Source of the DNA: Sipunculus nudus
Lineage: Eukaryota > Annelida > Sipuncula > Golfingiida > Sipunculidae
Reading direction: 5' to 3'
Assembly (NCBI GenBank): GCA_026874595.1
Contig: CM049310.1
Span: 5,270,001-5,334,000, forward strand
DNA: 64,000 nucleotides
Part shown: piece after piece, positions 37,801 to 47,601 of the stretch
Layout of the letters: the number at the start of each line of letters is the position of its first letter
Position numbering within the stretch: the first letter of the stretch is position 1
Made by a program: the position numbers and the translations under genes
The notes under the pieces: model-generated
What the model was told of the DNA's origin: nothing
Seen by the model: only the letters and a program-made list of their open reading frames with translations
Databases searched by the model: none

Positions 37801-39548
37801 AGATGTACAAAGAGCTGCCAGAGACTGTTTGGTTTTCATTGTCATCATGTATTGTGCCTCTTTCACATTCTTCATCCTTTCTGAGTGATGGCTCAAACAT
37901 TTGTTCCTGCACCAGTTACATATAAAATATTACTATAAAGAGAACCAAAAATGTTTAACACCATTTTGTGAATTTGAAAAGACACCAGGTATACAATAAT
38001 ATCATGTGTGAAAATTTATTTAATAAAAAACAGCAGGAAACGCAAAATATGTTGACTATTTATATTCAGTTCCATAAAATTTTTCTTTGAATTGGCACTT
38101 CAGGGAAAACTAAATCATTCTCACCTTGTTTAATGGGTATGGAAAATTACACCTCATTAAATTGATGAAGTAGTGGCTAATAAAAAATCAAATGAGCAGC
38201 CATCCTCAGTATTAGATGTTCGTGGTATATTTCTGTGTTGCACATGTATTATGAGTGGTGTGTCTCATAACCAAGCAGTCAGTCATAATAGAGTGGCATG
38301 TCACATGACCAACCAGCAGCCTGTTTGATGAACTGTATCAGCTTCAGCATGCTTTTGATTTGCATAAGTGGAATGTTTGAGGATTTGTAGCTACTAACAA
38401 CTGTGTCACATGACCACAAAACTTCCAATCAGATCTGGCATCTGCCAGAACACATCCAATCAGATGCTTTGGTCAGGGAGGTTTTCCTGATGTTGAACTG
38501 TTGATGTTTGCACCTTTAGGATGAAGTTGATCACAGTCATGTAGGAGTGGAGGTAGATTATTTTCACAAGAAACTATTACCTGAGTTAACCCATAGGATA
38601 CCTGTCTTCCAAAATCTACAGGTAAGTATGTGATAAGAGGTGATACCTTACTCAACTGGAGCATCTTGCAGGTATCATTAAATGTGGTAAGAATGAATAC
38701 AGAAGCATAGCATTTGTGTGGTATGTGTTTTATTTCCTTTATTTTTTGCAAAAAACCTTTCACACAGAAAATATAATAGTGATGCAAGCTTTTTACTTTT
38801 TGCACTGTCTGTATGATATTTTTATACAATCATAAATTAATTTTTAAAATATGTTTAAAACCAGGTTATGTATGTAAATTTATTGATGTGTGTTGCGTAG
38901 TTCAGCAAAACTTGCATTAATTTGTAGTTATATGTTTATGGCTTAGTGGGCTGCCATTCCTAATATATTCAAGCCTGTAATGTGATTTATTATTGTATAT
39001 ACTAGTTCATTTTGATATGTGCAGCTATTTAAACTGTCTTCATATGTCAGTAGATCTGTTACACTGAAATGTATTAAATTATTTTTAAATTTCTGTTTGA
39101 TAATATGTTATGATGGTTACATGTCTTTGTAAGATGTTGAACTTAAAACACATTTAATGATGATACATCATTAAAAATTCTGTGGTAATATTATCTAATC
39201 TTATAAAAAAATATTAACATATCATAGTGATTTGTCCATATATAACCAGTGGATGAATCTTACCAAGTTTAAAAGGTGATTTTGTCTTTTCAGTTGAGAA
39301 GTGCCTGGGCCGGCTTTTATGACTACAACTACATCGACCAAAACCTGATTATTGGCAATCATCCATACTACCGTAATATGTTTTTCACGAATGGCTCAAG
39401 TGGTCATGGAATACAACATTCACCAGCTATTGGTCGTGCAATAATGGAACTCATTATAGATGATGAATTTCAGACTGTGAATCTTTCTCGACTCAGCTTT
39501 GACCGTTTTCTCGCAGAGGAACCAGTTTTTGAATCTAACATCGTCTGA
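22526..39548 (+). CDS. FOXRED1: FOXRED1, mitochondrial FAD-dependent oxidoreductase / complex I assembly factor
   Basis: Family role: FOXRED1 is a mitochondrial FAD-dependent DAO-fold protein needed for assembly of respiratory complex I. Nine exons join in frame to 475 codons plus stop (the human protein is about 486 aa): 22526-22801, 23331-23460, 24546-24645, 24933-25027, 25625-25809, 26865-27010, 28084-28219, 35741-35845, 39294-39548. Residues 1-20 are Arg-rich and lack acidic residues, fitting a mitochondrial presequence. The FAD-binding GGGAIG is at residues 62-67. Diagnostic stretches include [55 protein letters not shown] and [17 protein letters not shown] second version of exon 8 lies at 38520-38621. 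Intron 7 is 7.5 kb and filled with repeats. Confidence 0.96.
23331..23460 (+). CDS. FOXRED1: FOXRED1 coding exon 2
   Basis: [20 protein letters not shown] and on to HLSVL. Acceptor ttatttacag, donor AG|GTGAGT, ends phase 1. Confidence 0.95.
23560..24320 (+). repeat. Degenerate short tandem repeat in FOXRED1 intron 2
   Basis: Variants of 'agactttgcagacataagtg' recur at roughly 20-30-bp spacing through 23575-24020 and again at 24240-24310. The units are too diverged to give a clean consensus, so the array is old. There is no coding meaning. Confidence 0.6.
24546..24645 (+). CDS. FOXRED1: FOXRED1 coding exon 3
   Basis: [20 protein letters not shown] onwards. Acceptor tattttccag, donor AAAG|GTCAGG, ends phase 2. 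Confidence 0.95.
24933..25027 (+). CDS. FOXRED1: FOXRED1 coding exon 4
   Basis: [21 protein letters not shown] and on to GTY. Acceptor tttatgcag, donor CG|GTAAGC, ends phase 1. Confidence 0.94.
25625..25809 (+). CDS. FOXRED1: FOXRED1 coding exon 5
   Basis: [20 protein letters not shown] and on to CNVAQ. Acceptor tgattgcag, donor ACAG|GTAAGT, phase 0. The EGWFDPW motif is strongly conserved in FOXRED1. Confidence 0.95.
26865..27010 (+). CDS. FOXRED1: FOXRED1 coding exon 6
   Basis: [20 protein letters not shown] then [12 protein letters not shown]. Acceptor tgtgtttcag, donor AAG|GTAATA, ends phase 2. The NSAGPW segment is the usual DAO-fold FAD-contact region. Confidence 0.95.
27353..27513 (+). 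repeat. Interspersed repeat copy, plus orientation
   Basis: Contains 'tctaattaaaaggtggtctt', 'ggttcactgaagggtggt' and 'gacaggtggtctttcag'. The inverse copy is at 41092-41245, with the same blocks in reverse order. A short non-coding transposon-like element in FOXRED1 intron 6. Confidence 0.65.
28084..28219 (+). CDS. FOXRED1: FOXRED1 coding exon 7
   Basis: [20 protein letters not shown] and [16 protein letters not shown]. Acceptor gtgttccag, donor GAG|GTGAGA, ends phase 0. Confidence 0.95.
28400..29344 (-). repeat. Decayed Helentron-like end fragments with D-type units
   Basis: Two partial element starts (28407 'aactcagctgactttcagtc' and 29066 'tttttagctcagctgactat') with intervening 'tgaccttgatcttaaagatc'-like D-family units. 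Both are older and more diverged than E3, which follows at once. Confidence 0.55.
29345..33598 (-). mobile_element. Composite Helentron-like element E3 in FOXRED1 intron 7
   Basis: The left edge is TTTTTTAGCTCAGCTGACTG and a GTCC/GTCT tract. Six B monomers have palindrome boxes near 29665, 30007, 30344, 30676, 31014 and 31373. A nested family A element follows (31395-33415), then the common end with GTCATGACCCATGGGTCAC and TTG next to T. The order and the A/B junctions are the same as in E1 and E2. At 4.25 kb it is the largest of the four. Confidence 0.72.
31395..33415 (+). mobile_element. Nested Helitron-like element (family A) inside E3
   Basis: Starts A|TCTGCCAAAATGAAG and ends CCCATATTCTAG|T. 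A short stem (GTAGTC/GGCTAC) lies about 11 bases before the CTAG. The body is a tandem array of ~280-bp units, each with two palindrome boxes (31857, 32134, 32411, 32700, 32979, 33256 and the intermediate ones). These are Helitron-type termini without any Rep/helicase coding. Confidence 0.72.
34451..35247 (+). repeat. 40-bp minisatellite, about 20 units
   Basis: Unit 'attcctatgattaccaagta' plus 'tgtctccaccaaatattgtc', repeated about 20 times with few substitutions (gtc/gcc; tgtctcc/tttctcc/ttactcc). It lies in FOXRED1 intron 7 about 500 bp before exon 8a. The homogeneity suggests recent expansion. Confidence 0.95.
35741..35845 (+). CDS. FOXRED1: FOXRED1 coding exon 8a (canonical version)
   Basis: 35 codons, [20 protein letters not shown] then [15 protein letters not shown]. 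It is the closer match to vertebrate FOXRED1 (DFFQDKVWP..., RVPAFETLK). Acceptor gaattgtag, donor AAG|GTTGGT. Both ends are phase 0, so it can be swapped or skipped without shifting the frame. Confidence 0.93.
38520..38621 (+). CDS. FOXRED1: FOXRED1 exon 8b, duplicated alternative exon
   Basis: 34 codons between acceptor tgcacctttag and donor ACAG|GTAAGT, open throughout and phase 0 at both ends. It encodes [20 protein letters not shown] then [14 protein letters not shown]. It lines up along its whole length with exon 8a (same DE start, D-[FY]-F, K, P, L, R-[VI]-P-x-F, L end), about 13 identities in 34 by eye. The likely reading is a mutually exclusive cassette encoding residues 357-391 of the DAO domain. 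A dead exon copy is unlikely because frame and both splice sites are intact. Confidence 0.85.
39294..39548 (+). CDS. FOXRED1: FOXRED1 last coding exon
   Basis: 84 codons plus [43 protein letters not shown], ending ESNIV. The GHGIQ segment is the C-terminal FAD-contact region of the fold. Acceptor tcttttcag. Either exon 8a or 8b splices here in phase 0. Confidence 0.96.
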   Translation: MRSAWAGFYDYNYIDQNLIIGNHPYYRNMFFTNGSSGHGIQHSPAIGRAIMELIIDDEFQTVNLSRLSFDRFLAEEPVFESNIV

Positions 39549-40650
39549 CAAACAAGCTGGTGTTTCCATTTGGGTTATGATCGTCGATTTTCACATAACA
39601 GGGCTTTCCCTGACATCTTGTAAAATTGCTTAATTCCTTAATCCTTCTGTGACCAGTCAAAGATAAAATTTTACCAAGATTATGGGACAACTCTTTTTTA
39701 CAAGGTTTCATTGTAAATCTGTAAACCAGGAAAGGTCATGGATCAAATTGCTTAAGATTCTTAATAATGGTGACTTTTGTGTGTTATAGTTTTGTAGTCT
39801 TCCATTGTGTGATTCCACTTACGAATTTGCTTTTCATTCTCCTCATATGTCAATATAATTATATAGATTAGTAAATGGGACATTTGATATGCAGGAAATG
39901 AGATACAATGACTTTAAGAGAAAAATATGTTGAAGAAATATACAATGTATGATCCTTTTCTTAAAACTAAATTGATTAAACTTTGCCATCTGGTCAAGGG
40001 TAAAAATTTACATCCATATGGCAGAATAGACTGGTACTAGCACTATTTTTATATTTAAGGTTTACAGTCTGTCAATTGGCAAACACACTATGTTTTGGTT
40101 ATATTTTCTTGTGGTTTATAAAACATTATGTTTTGCAATAGTATGAATATGACCCCATGTTTATAAATTAAACACTACTTTGTGAAGTCCTGTATGTCTG
40201 TGTTGAGCCAAATTGAGCAGTCTTTTCTGAGTGCAGAACCAATCTACAAGAATCCCACAGTTCCAGAATCTCAAGGGGTGTAAGAACCACATCATGTGAT
40301 CACAGTATCTGTGTATTAGTCAGTATACAGGGCTATCTATTGTACAATACAAACATGAAATGCTCGTATTCACACCATTCCCCAGTAGTGGACACTTTTG
40401 TGAATAAATTTCTGTTCTGTAAGAGCTGCAAACAAATGGCAGGTGTTTGCTGGTCATTACAACTGGTTTGCCCTAGGATTTAATTGATGGCACCAGTCTA
40501 CAGTTAATATCAATCTAGTGCTATTAAAACCTGCCAAGTCATTTTAAAGTGAACCTTGTTGAATTTTCAGTATTGTTATATGCACAAGTTGAAAACATAT
40601 GTATAAGATCTGTGTGTATCTCTAATAAAGATTTTTTAAAGATAAAATTG
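39549..40650 (+). other. FOXRED1: FOXRED1 3' untranslated region
   Basis: AT-rich and non-coding. The best poly(A) signal is AATAAA at 40624-40629 followed by a T-rich stretch. Alternatives are at about 40402 and 40968. The exact cleavage site is not known. Confidence 0.55.
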
Positions 40651-41091
40651 TATTGTAAGATTGCTGTACCATAGATTCCACAGTGAAATAGATTTTTTTT
40701 TCAGTTAAAATGTAATTGTTATTGAAGTTTTGTGTCAAGAATGTTGGGAGAATGTGATAGACATATACACTAAGAGTTTACATAATGTAAAGCCATATTT
40801 TAATTACTGGATAACAAATAGATGGAAGGTGGATATTTTATAATTACAACATCCCTTTTAACCAAGATGTTGTCTAAGCTAGTCACAAAAAGCAAGTTTG
40901 TAACCATTACCTTTCTGATTGCAGATATTTGTAGACACATATGCCAGGAAAGTGTTCTTAGTGTCACAATAAAATGTTTTTAATTATAGCAATAGCTTTG
41001 TTGTTTACCTATATATTTATCTGCAAAAACGGGTTCCAGGTGAAATGTATTAATTATTCCTTTAAACTTAACACAGTATGACAATAAAGTA

Positions 41092-41245
41092 CAGTGGCAC
41101 CTGTCTGAAAGACCACCTTTCTGTTGAGACCACCCTTGAGTGAACCAAATGCATTCATATGGTTAAAACTGAGCTGTCTAATAAGACCACCTGTGACCAC
41201 TTTCTGCAAGTCCCATGAGAGGTATTATAACACTGGTGTCCCTGT
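41092..41245 (-). repeat. Interspersed repeat copy, minus orientation
   Basis: Inverse of the element at 27353-27513: 'acctgtctgaaagaccacct', then 'gagaccacccttgagtgaac', then 'gctgtctaataagaccacct'. Confidence 0.65.
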
Positions 41246-41683
41246 TTATGACAAGAACTAACAAATTTTGTTTTACAATTTCTGAATCTCGTTGTAATGT
41301 CTTAATAACTTCTAAGTGAACATCCAAGGAGGTCAATAAAAAATCTCCTTGGAAACCTGAAATAAGGTCACTGTGACCTATATCGGCCGAGCTATGGGGC
41401 TTGAAAGTACCCCCCAGAATAATAAAAAATATAATGCAAAACCTCCAATATCTTGATAATTGTATCCGTCAAAACGAAGTTTTGCGGATACTATGTTTTT
41501 GACCGGGTTCTGCCGCCTCCACCGCCCCTCTGGTTTCCGGAGAACTCCTCTGAGACTACTGGACGGATTTTTCCCAAACTTGCACCAAGTATCGGGTCAC
41601 ATGTGAACTGATGCCTAACCAATTGATGTTGACCTCTGACCTTTCCTCTCTGCCAAGCGTCCATTTGTGCGTCTGTTTCCACA

Positions 41684-43105
41684 GAACAGAACAGAACTTT
41701 ATTCAGGAAAAATGGCCACAGGGCCTACAGTTCCCAACATGATTGACATAATTCAAGTTCTTATTTAACAACTGAATGAAAATGATCTGAATACAGTCAG
41801 TTAAATGAACAAACTTAATATAAACACAGAGAACTAAATAAAGCATAATTGACTGAATCTTGCTAAAGATTCTCATAAACATCTGTACTGACTTAATACA
41901 AAATTAAACATTTAATGTAACAAATTGAATAGACAGTGAAAGCAAACAAAATGACAATTATTATTTGCTGACAATAACATATGCATATATTTTCTTTAAA
42001 TAAACTGTGCGCACATGTAAGTTCTATACATGTTATCTGCCTGAAAATATTTAACATTTACCAGTATATATAAAAAAAAATGAATATAATAGAAAATATG
42101 TAAATAAATAAACAAAGAGATGAACAGAAAAATATATAAACACTTAAATAATAGCTAGAGATATCTTACCTCTGCATGTATCCTTCAAGGAAATATAAAA
42201 CAAGTTTTATTACAGTTCGGTGAACCGTTACAGTATAAAAACTATATAATACAGTATTCATATATTCAGCAGAATTCTTGTATTTAAAGTGCAGACTTTT
42301 AAACATTAAACAGAGATAATTTGGCTCTATAATATATGTAATTGGAATATTATTATATGAGTATTTATTTAATTACTGACTTTATAATAAAGGAAGTTTG
42401 GCCATCTTTGACCAGCTTGTCAAAATTAAGGTATACTGATTTGCTATCTTCCCTGGCCTTTAGCATACGTAGTATTAAGTTACTTCTAACTTTCCTCACT
42501 GCTTCACTATAATTGTTTACCACTCTTTCTGATTCCTTTAAATGCTCCCTAGCCTTTTCCATTACAATTTCTTTCTCTTTGTGCCGAGTAAACTTTACAA
42601 TAACAGGCCTAGGTTTACCCCTCCTATTTTTAACAGGTAGCCTGTGTGCTCTATCTATGCCTAGTTTATCGTCTGTATCACAGTCAATTTTCAGCTTTTC
42701 TTTCACAACTTTTCTGATTTTCTCCTCGCAGTCTTTCCAAGTTTCCTTCCCCTTGCTCTCTGGAATTCCATGAAAAATCACGTTCTGCCTTCTGGATTGG
42801 CCCTCAAGCTGATTACATTTTCTACGAAGGTCTTTGTTTTCTTGTTCCAGTTCCATCACTCTCTTAACAACATTCTGCAGCCTGGACTCCAGGGTTTTGA
42901 TATGTCCAGCAAGTTCTGACAGTTGCTGTTGCCCATTTGACAGACCTGTTGGGTGTATACCAATAGGGTCTCCCTCACTGACAGTGGCTGTCATTTGGGA
43001 TGGGTATGTGGCTGACTACCCTGACTGCTACTGACCAGTGTCGAAGTAAAACTTGAGTGAGCAACAGTTGTCCCCTCTAGGGTAATGCTACCCTCTGCAT
43101 TTGCA
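41684..43105 (-). mobile_element. Short LINE carrying only ORF1, with 12-bp target site duplication
   Basis: TCTGTTTCCACA occurs at 41672-41683 and again at 43106-43117, and once in uninterrupted family A copies, so it is a true target duplication. On the minus strand the insert has a ~110-bp leader, one ORF (42365-42994), a ~680-bp AT-rich tail region, AATAAAG, and a (TTCTG)3 end. No reverse transcriptase or endonuclease coding is present in its 1.42 kb. Confidence 0.8.
42365..42994 (-). CDS. L1-type ORF1 protein (RNA-binding, coiled coil), intact
   Basis: 209 aa. Family role: LINE ORF1 proteins trimerise through a coiled coil and coat element RNA as a chaperone. Here residues about 25-68 are a heptad-like coiled coil (LESRLQNVVKRVMELEQENK). 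Residues about 70-150 hold the RRM-like part (RRQNVIFHGIPES, DRAHRLP, RPVIVKF). Residues about 165-205 match the ORF1 C-terminal domain (NNYSEAVRKVRSNLI, LKAREDSKSVYLNFDKL, KDGQ). There are no internal stops. The element has no ORF2, so its mobility would depend on enzymes from another LINE. Confidence 0.8.
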   Translation of the reverse strand: MTATVSEGDPIGIHPTGLSNGQQQLSELAGHIKTLESRLQNVVKRVMELEQENKDLRRKCNQLEGQSRRQNVIFHGIPESKGKETWKDCEEKIRKVVKEKLKIDCDTDDKLGIDRAHRLPVKNRRGKPRPVIVKFTRHKEKEIVMEKAREHLKESERVVNNYSEAVRKVRSNLILRMLKAREDSKSVYLNFDKLVKDGQTSFIIKSVIK

Positions 43106-43990
43106 TCTGTTTCCACACATAAACCCACATATCATCGGGAACTGTTTGACCGATTGGGCCAAAATTTTGCATGTGTATAGATCTTACATAGCTCTTTATC
43201 ACTGGGGGCACTACCTGCAGCCATTTTTGCACAGCATCCGTCTGTTTGTCTGCTGTGGGATAAAATCACTCATATCTCGGCAGTGGTTTGACATATTTGC
43301 CTAAAATTTTGCAGGTTTATACATCTTGGACAGCTCTTTTGATTTTATGACAGGTGGCGTCACCTACATTCTAGTTTACGCTGCAGACATCCGAGCTCAT
43401 ATTTCAGGAACCGTTTGACCGATTGGGCCAAAGTTTCACATGTGTATATAGATCTAACATAGCTATTTATCATACACAAAACTGGTGGCGCCTTTGCAAC
43501 CATTTTTGCACAGCATCCGTCTGTTTGTCTGCCAAGGGCTAAAATCACTCATATACATGTAGTGGTTTGACTTATCTGCCTTTAATTTTGCATATATTTA
43601 CAACATGGACAGCTTTCTTGATTTTGTGTTAGGTGGCACAACCTACATACACATATCGGCTGCAGACATCCATGCTAATATGCAACACTTCACTCTATTT
43701 CCCCTTGCTACCCAATCCATGCCTTACTTCACCCGTTCCACTCTGATTTTGCAGATACATGTAGTGGCTTGTCGACTACCCATATTTAGTTAATGCATGA
43801 ATTGTCATGAATCTTGCCTTGAATATTGACCATGACTAGTTTTGTCAGTTCCTGAAAAGTGGTGGCGCCACCTGTATTTTTTGTTATTTGAAGGAATATT
43901 TTTCAATTTTTTTTACTATAAAATGACAACAATCATGTCAGTTTCTCAGCTGTAATAACATCTAGTGTCTCAGAACCTGGCGTATGTATT

Positions 43991-45478
43991 GATCACAAGT
44001 GGATGCCATATAGTAATCACCCTGTCTGTTTGTCTGTCTTTCCATCCATCCATCCATCCACAAATTTGTTTCCAGATGGTAACTCCAGGTTGTATTGACA
44101 CATGGATTTCAAACTTGACTTGCGCATGGCCCACCACTAAAGCAAGGAGCTATATGATTTAAGGGTCAGGAGGTCAAAGGTCAAGGTCAAAGGACTTGAT
44201 TATTTAAAAAGATTATGGCTGCGTTTTAAGCCAAGCTTTTCATCCCAAACTTTCAATTTTGTGCATTTTGCTGACTTTCCAGTATGGGGAGAGCATAAAT
44301 AAATTTGGGGTCACATGGTCAAAGGTCAAGGTCACAGGGGCCATCTGTTCACAAATTAGTTTCCAGATGATAACTCCAGTTTAGTTTGACATATTGGTTT
44401 CACTTATATATGACTTTCAACTAAAGTAAGAACCGTTTCGAATTTCGGGTCCAACGGTCAAAGGTCAAGGTCACAGGACTCGTATCTTTAAAAAGAATGA
44501 TATGCATATGAAGCCAAACTTTTCATTGCAAACCTTCCATCTTCAAGATATTGCTAACCTGCCAATAGGGGAAGATTCTGTTCAATTTTTGGATCATGAG
44601 GTCAAAGGTCAAGGTCACAGTACCCACTTAGAAAGATTGTGGATGTATTTTAAGCCAAACTTTTCATCCCAAACCTTCCATATTGCACATATAGTGAGCT
44701 TCCAACAGGGGAAGAACCTGATTGACTTGGGGGTCACAAGGTCAAGGGTCATGGTCACAGGGGCCCATCTGTCCATATATTTGTTTCTGGATGATATCTC
44801 TTGTTTGGATGGACATATTAGTTCTAATTTTGACTGATATACGACCCACCAATAATGTAAGAACCCTTTTGATTTGGGGTCATAAGATCAAGGTCACAGG
44901 ACCCACTTCTTTAAAAAGATTGTTGATGTATTTTTAGCCAAACTTTCTGTCCCAAACCTATCTTCCAGATGTTGCTCACTTGCCAATAGTGGAAGTAACT
45001 TATGGATTTTGGGGTCACAAGGTCAAAGGTCAAGGTAATGGGGCCATCTATCCACATATTAGTTTCCAGATAATAACACCAGTTTGGTTTGAAATATTGG
45101 TTTCAAACTTGACATATATATGTCAAAGTAAGAACTGTTGATTCTGGGGTAATGAGATCAAAGGTCAAGGTCACATGACCCGCAACTTTAGACAAATTGT
45201 GGATGCATTTAAAGCCAAACTTTTCATCTCAATCCTTCCATCATCGACATGTGGTGCACCTGCCAAAAGGGGAAGTTTTCTTTTGATTTTGGGGTCACTA
45301 GGTCAAAAGTTAAGGTCACAGGGCCCACCCACTCACAAATTAGTTTATGGTTGATAACTCCAGTTTGGGTAGACAGGTTGGCTTCAAACTGATCACAGGA
45401 ACAATATTTTGGAAAACCTCATAAACATATATCCTTATAGACAAATGCAGCTGAGCGTCGAGACCCATGGGTCCCTAG
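43991..45478 (-). repeat. Family D tandem repeat rich in AGGTCA motifs
   Basis: About nine blocks at ~140-150-bp spacing contain variants of AGGTCAAAGGTCAAGGTCAC (44170, 44317, 44457, 44601, 44738, 44888, 45018, 45160 and 45299). Between them lie 'aagccaaacttttcatccca' and 'agtttccagatgataactcc'. The right edge carries CAGCTGAGCGTCGAGACCCA then TGGGTCCCTAG, the same terminus type as E1-E4. The left edge has (CATC)n and CTGTCTGT tracts. Confidence 0.7.
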
Positions 45479-47142
45479 GGTTTTTTTTTTTATTAAAAAA
45501 AAATATGAAAAATTGTTTTTGTTGGCTGTCTAAAATTTTTGCTGATCCATGCTGTCTTTCTATCTGTTTATTTATATCAGTATTGGTTGAATGAATCGCA
45601 GCAACCACTGAGCGCTGACTTTTTTCGGGGGTGGGGGGGGGGGGGGGGTCATGAATTTTTGTTTTTGGCTATGATAAGTCATAAAAATCCTATCTGCTGG
45701 ACGAGCAGGAACCCTGTATAAAACATATGGTTATTTTTTCCAAAAGTATTTAGGTTGAAAGGGGGTCTTGTTCCCCTTTGAATCTGCCCCTGGTAATGAG
45801 AGTGGGGATGATCGAGCACTACCACTCTTAACCTTCTTTCCTATACAATAGAAATTTAACCAATTTCTCTGTAGTATCCGCTACCATCATTCAAGTAGGA
45901 GTTGCTCAATCCATTCAGAATTGTGCAGTTATGCCTTTCCATACATGTGGGCCGTTTATCTGAGGAATAATTCTAATATGCTTTGCAAGTTTTAATGTTA
46001 TATGAATATCCCAAAGGTGTGTATTTATTTATTGTAGCTGAGAGTACAAATGTATCAATGATAGTTAATCAGGTTCACATGATGTAGCGGTATAAATAAA
46101 GTATTTTAATAAAAATATCATGTCTACCGCACACTTGAAGAAAAGGCTTGTGACCTTTAAATACTTATATATTGGCTATTTCGTGTGTTTAATAGAATAT
46201 ACCTTAATATATAAAATTTTTTTCAGTAGGTCGACCGTCGCGCTAATTATACCTGAATGTCTTCAGACTGTTAACTCTAATATAACAGTACTTTTATTAT
46301 AAATTAAGAAGAACACTTCTACGATTGGAATATTTCAATTCAAAATTGAATAACAAATAATGATAAGGTTCAAAGGTTCAATAAATTTACCTATTGTCCT
46401 CGGGATAAGTTCACAGGTTTTATATCTGTTTATAAAAAAGTGGAAAAATAAAAAAAAGTAAAGCTTAAAAGAAATATATCAAACGTCAGTTTGAGGTTTG
46501 TCGAATAAGTTTGATATAATTAATATTTAAAAAAAATAGAATTTATTAAAAGTAAATATTAAATATGTTTTAGCAATTCCTAAAAATGTTTCCTAAATAT
46601 CTTAAAATATTTCGCGATTTGTTCATATTTTAATAATATTTTACGTGATATTTTTATTCTATTGCTAAATGACTGACTTTAAAAATGATGACCATTATTT
46701 TATAAAACCTGAAGGGCGGTTTATAGGAAACTTAAACTGACCCTATAAACAGTTTATGTATATCTCAAAAATTAGTAACATATATAGATTGATAGGGAGA
46801 CACAGGTGAACTTGCATTATGAACAGGACGTATATTCTTCACCGGGATATTTAGTACCACTTTTGAAAACGGTTTTTATATATACTGTACAAATATTTGG
46901 CTTGATTATTAGAAATTATCCTGTTTTTTTTTTATAAAAATGTGCAATTCGACTACTAATCTTACTCATTTACTGACATTGGTATCTTACCAAAGAGGTT
47001 TAAATCAAGATGCATATGTCAGCTAATTTGTCACCTCCTTGATATTTTTAATGTATAATGGCTATAAAAATAGTAATTGTAGAATTTCTGAACCTGAATT
47101 GACTTTTTATTATCTTTGTTTTTAAGCACTTTTACTGTTCAG
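45479..47142. other. AT-rich stretch without recognisable genes
   Basis: Poly(T), poly(A) and a poly(G) run (about 45627-45648) near the start, then AT-rich unique-looking sequence. Short open frames here have no domain or splice support. Confidence 0.5.
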
Positions 47143-47379
47143 TCATGATAAACATGCATAAAAAATAACGTAATAATAATAATAAAAATAATTAACATGT
47201 ATATCGAAACTGCAGAGATATTTTTCTGTATACGTATATAATTTTAATTGAATTATGGAGGAAAAGGCGTTTTTCACTTCGAGCAGGGTCGGCGGATAAT
47301 ACTTGAAAGATGTGAAATGTAAATAAACTACAGTAACAAGAACACAAATTAATAGAAATAACAGCCAAAGACTGCACAT
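47143..47379 (-). CDS. Possible first exon of a type II membrane protein
   Basis: The open frame starts MCSLWLLFLLICVLVTVVYL: a very short cytosolic tip, a ~17-residue hydrophobic segment and then a polar stem (FKYYPPTLLEVKNAF). This layout is seen in Golgi glycosyl- and sulfotransferases. No catalytic motif or following exon could be found, and the 3' boundary is uncertain. Chance is quite possible in such AT-rich DNA. Confidence 0.22.
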   Translation of the reverse strand: MCSLWLLFLLICVLVTVVYLHFTSFKYYPPTLLEVKNAFSSIIQLKLYTYTEKYLCSFDIHVNYFYYYYYVIFYACLS

Positions 47380-47601
47380 ATGAAAGGTTTAAAAAATTAA
47401 CTTTCAGTTAACTGACCAGAAATTAAACGGGTAAAATGTAGGTTTACTTTTACTTCTGTAGAAAAGTCAAATGTTTTAGCCTGAAGATTAAAGTGCTTTA
47501 CTAAGTATGGTTATCCCTTCTCAACGGTAGCGAGGTTTCTTGCATAAATCTGAAACGATACAATTAATGAGAAAATACAAGCAAGAAACACATGAACATA
47601 C

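Larger units (their letters stand above)
41465..43799 (+). mobile_element. Helitron-like element (family A) carrying a LINE insertion
   Basis: Starts A|TCCGTCAAAACGAAG and ends CATATTTAG|T. The hairpin GTAGT/ACTAC precedes the end. It is interrupted by a LINE at 41684-43105, flanked by a duplication of TCTGTTTCCACA. The A body resumes exactly where it stopped. Confidence 0.7.
41300..43990 (-). repeat. B-related repeat split by a Helitron-like insertion
   Basis: The left flank 'cctccaatatcttgataatt' and right flank 'aatgcatgaattgtcatg' together match the uninterrupted sequence near 17800-17830, so a family A element (41465-43799) entered this repeat. A GGTGGCGCCACC box lies at about 43862. 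Confidence 0.6.
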
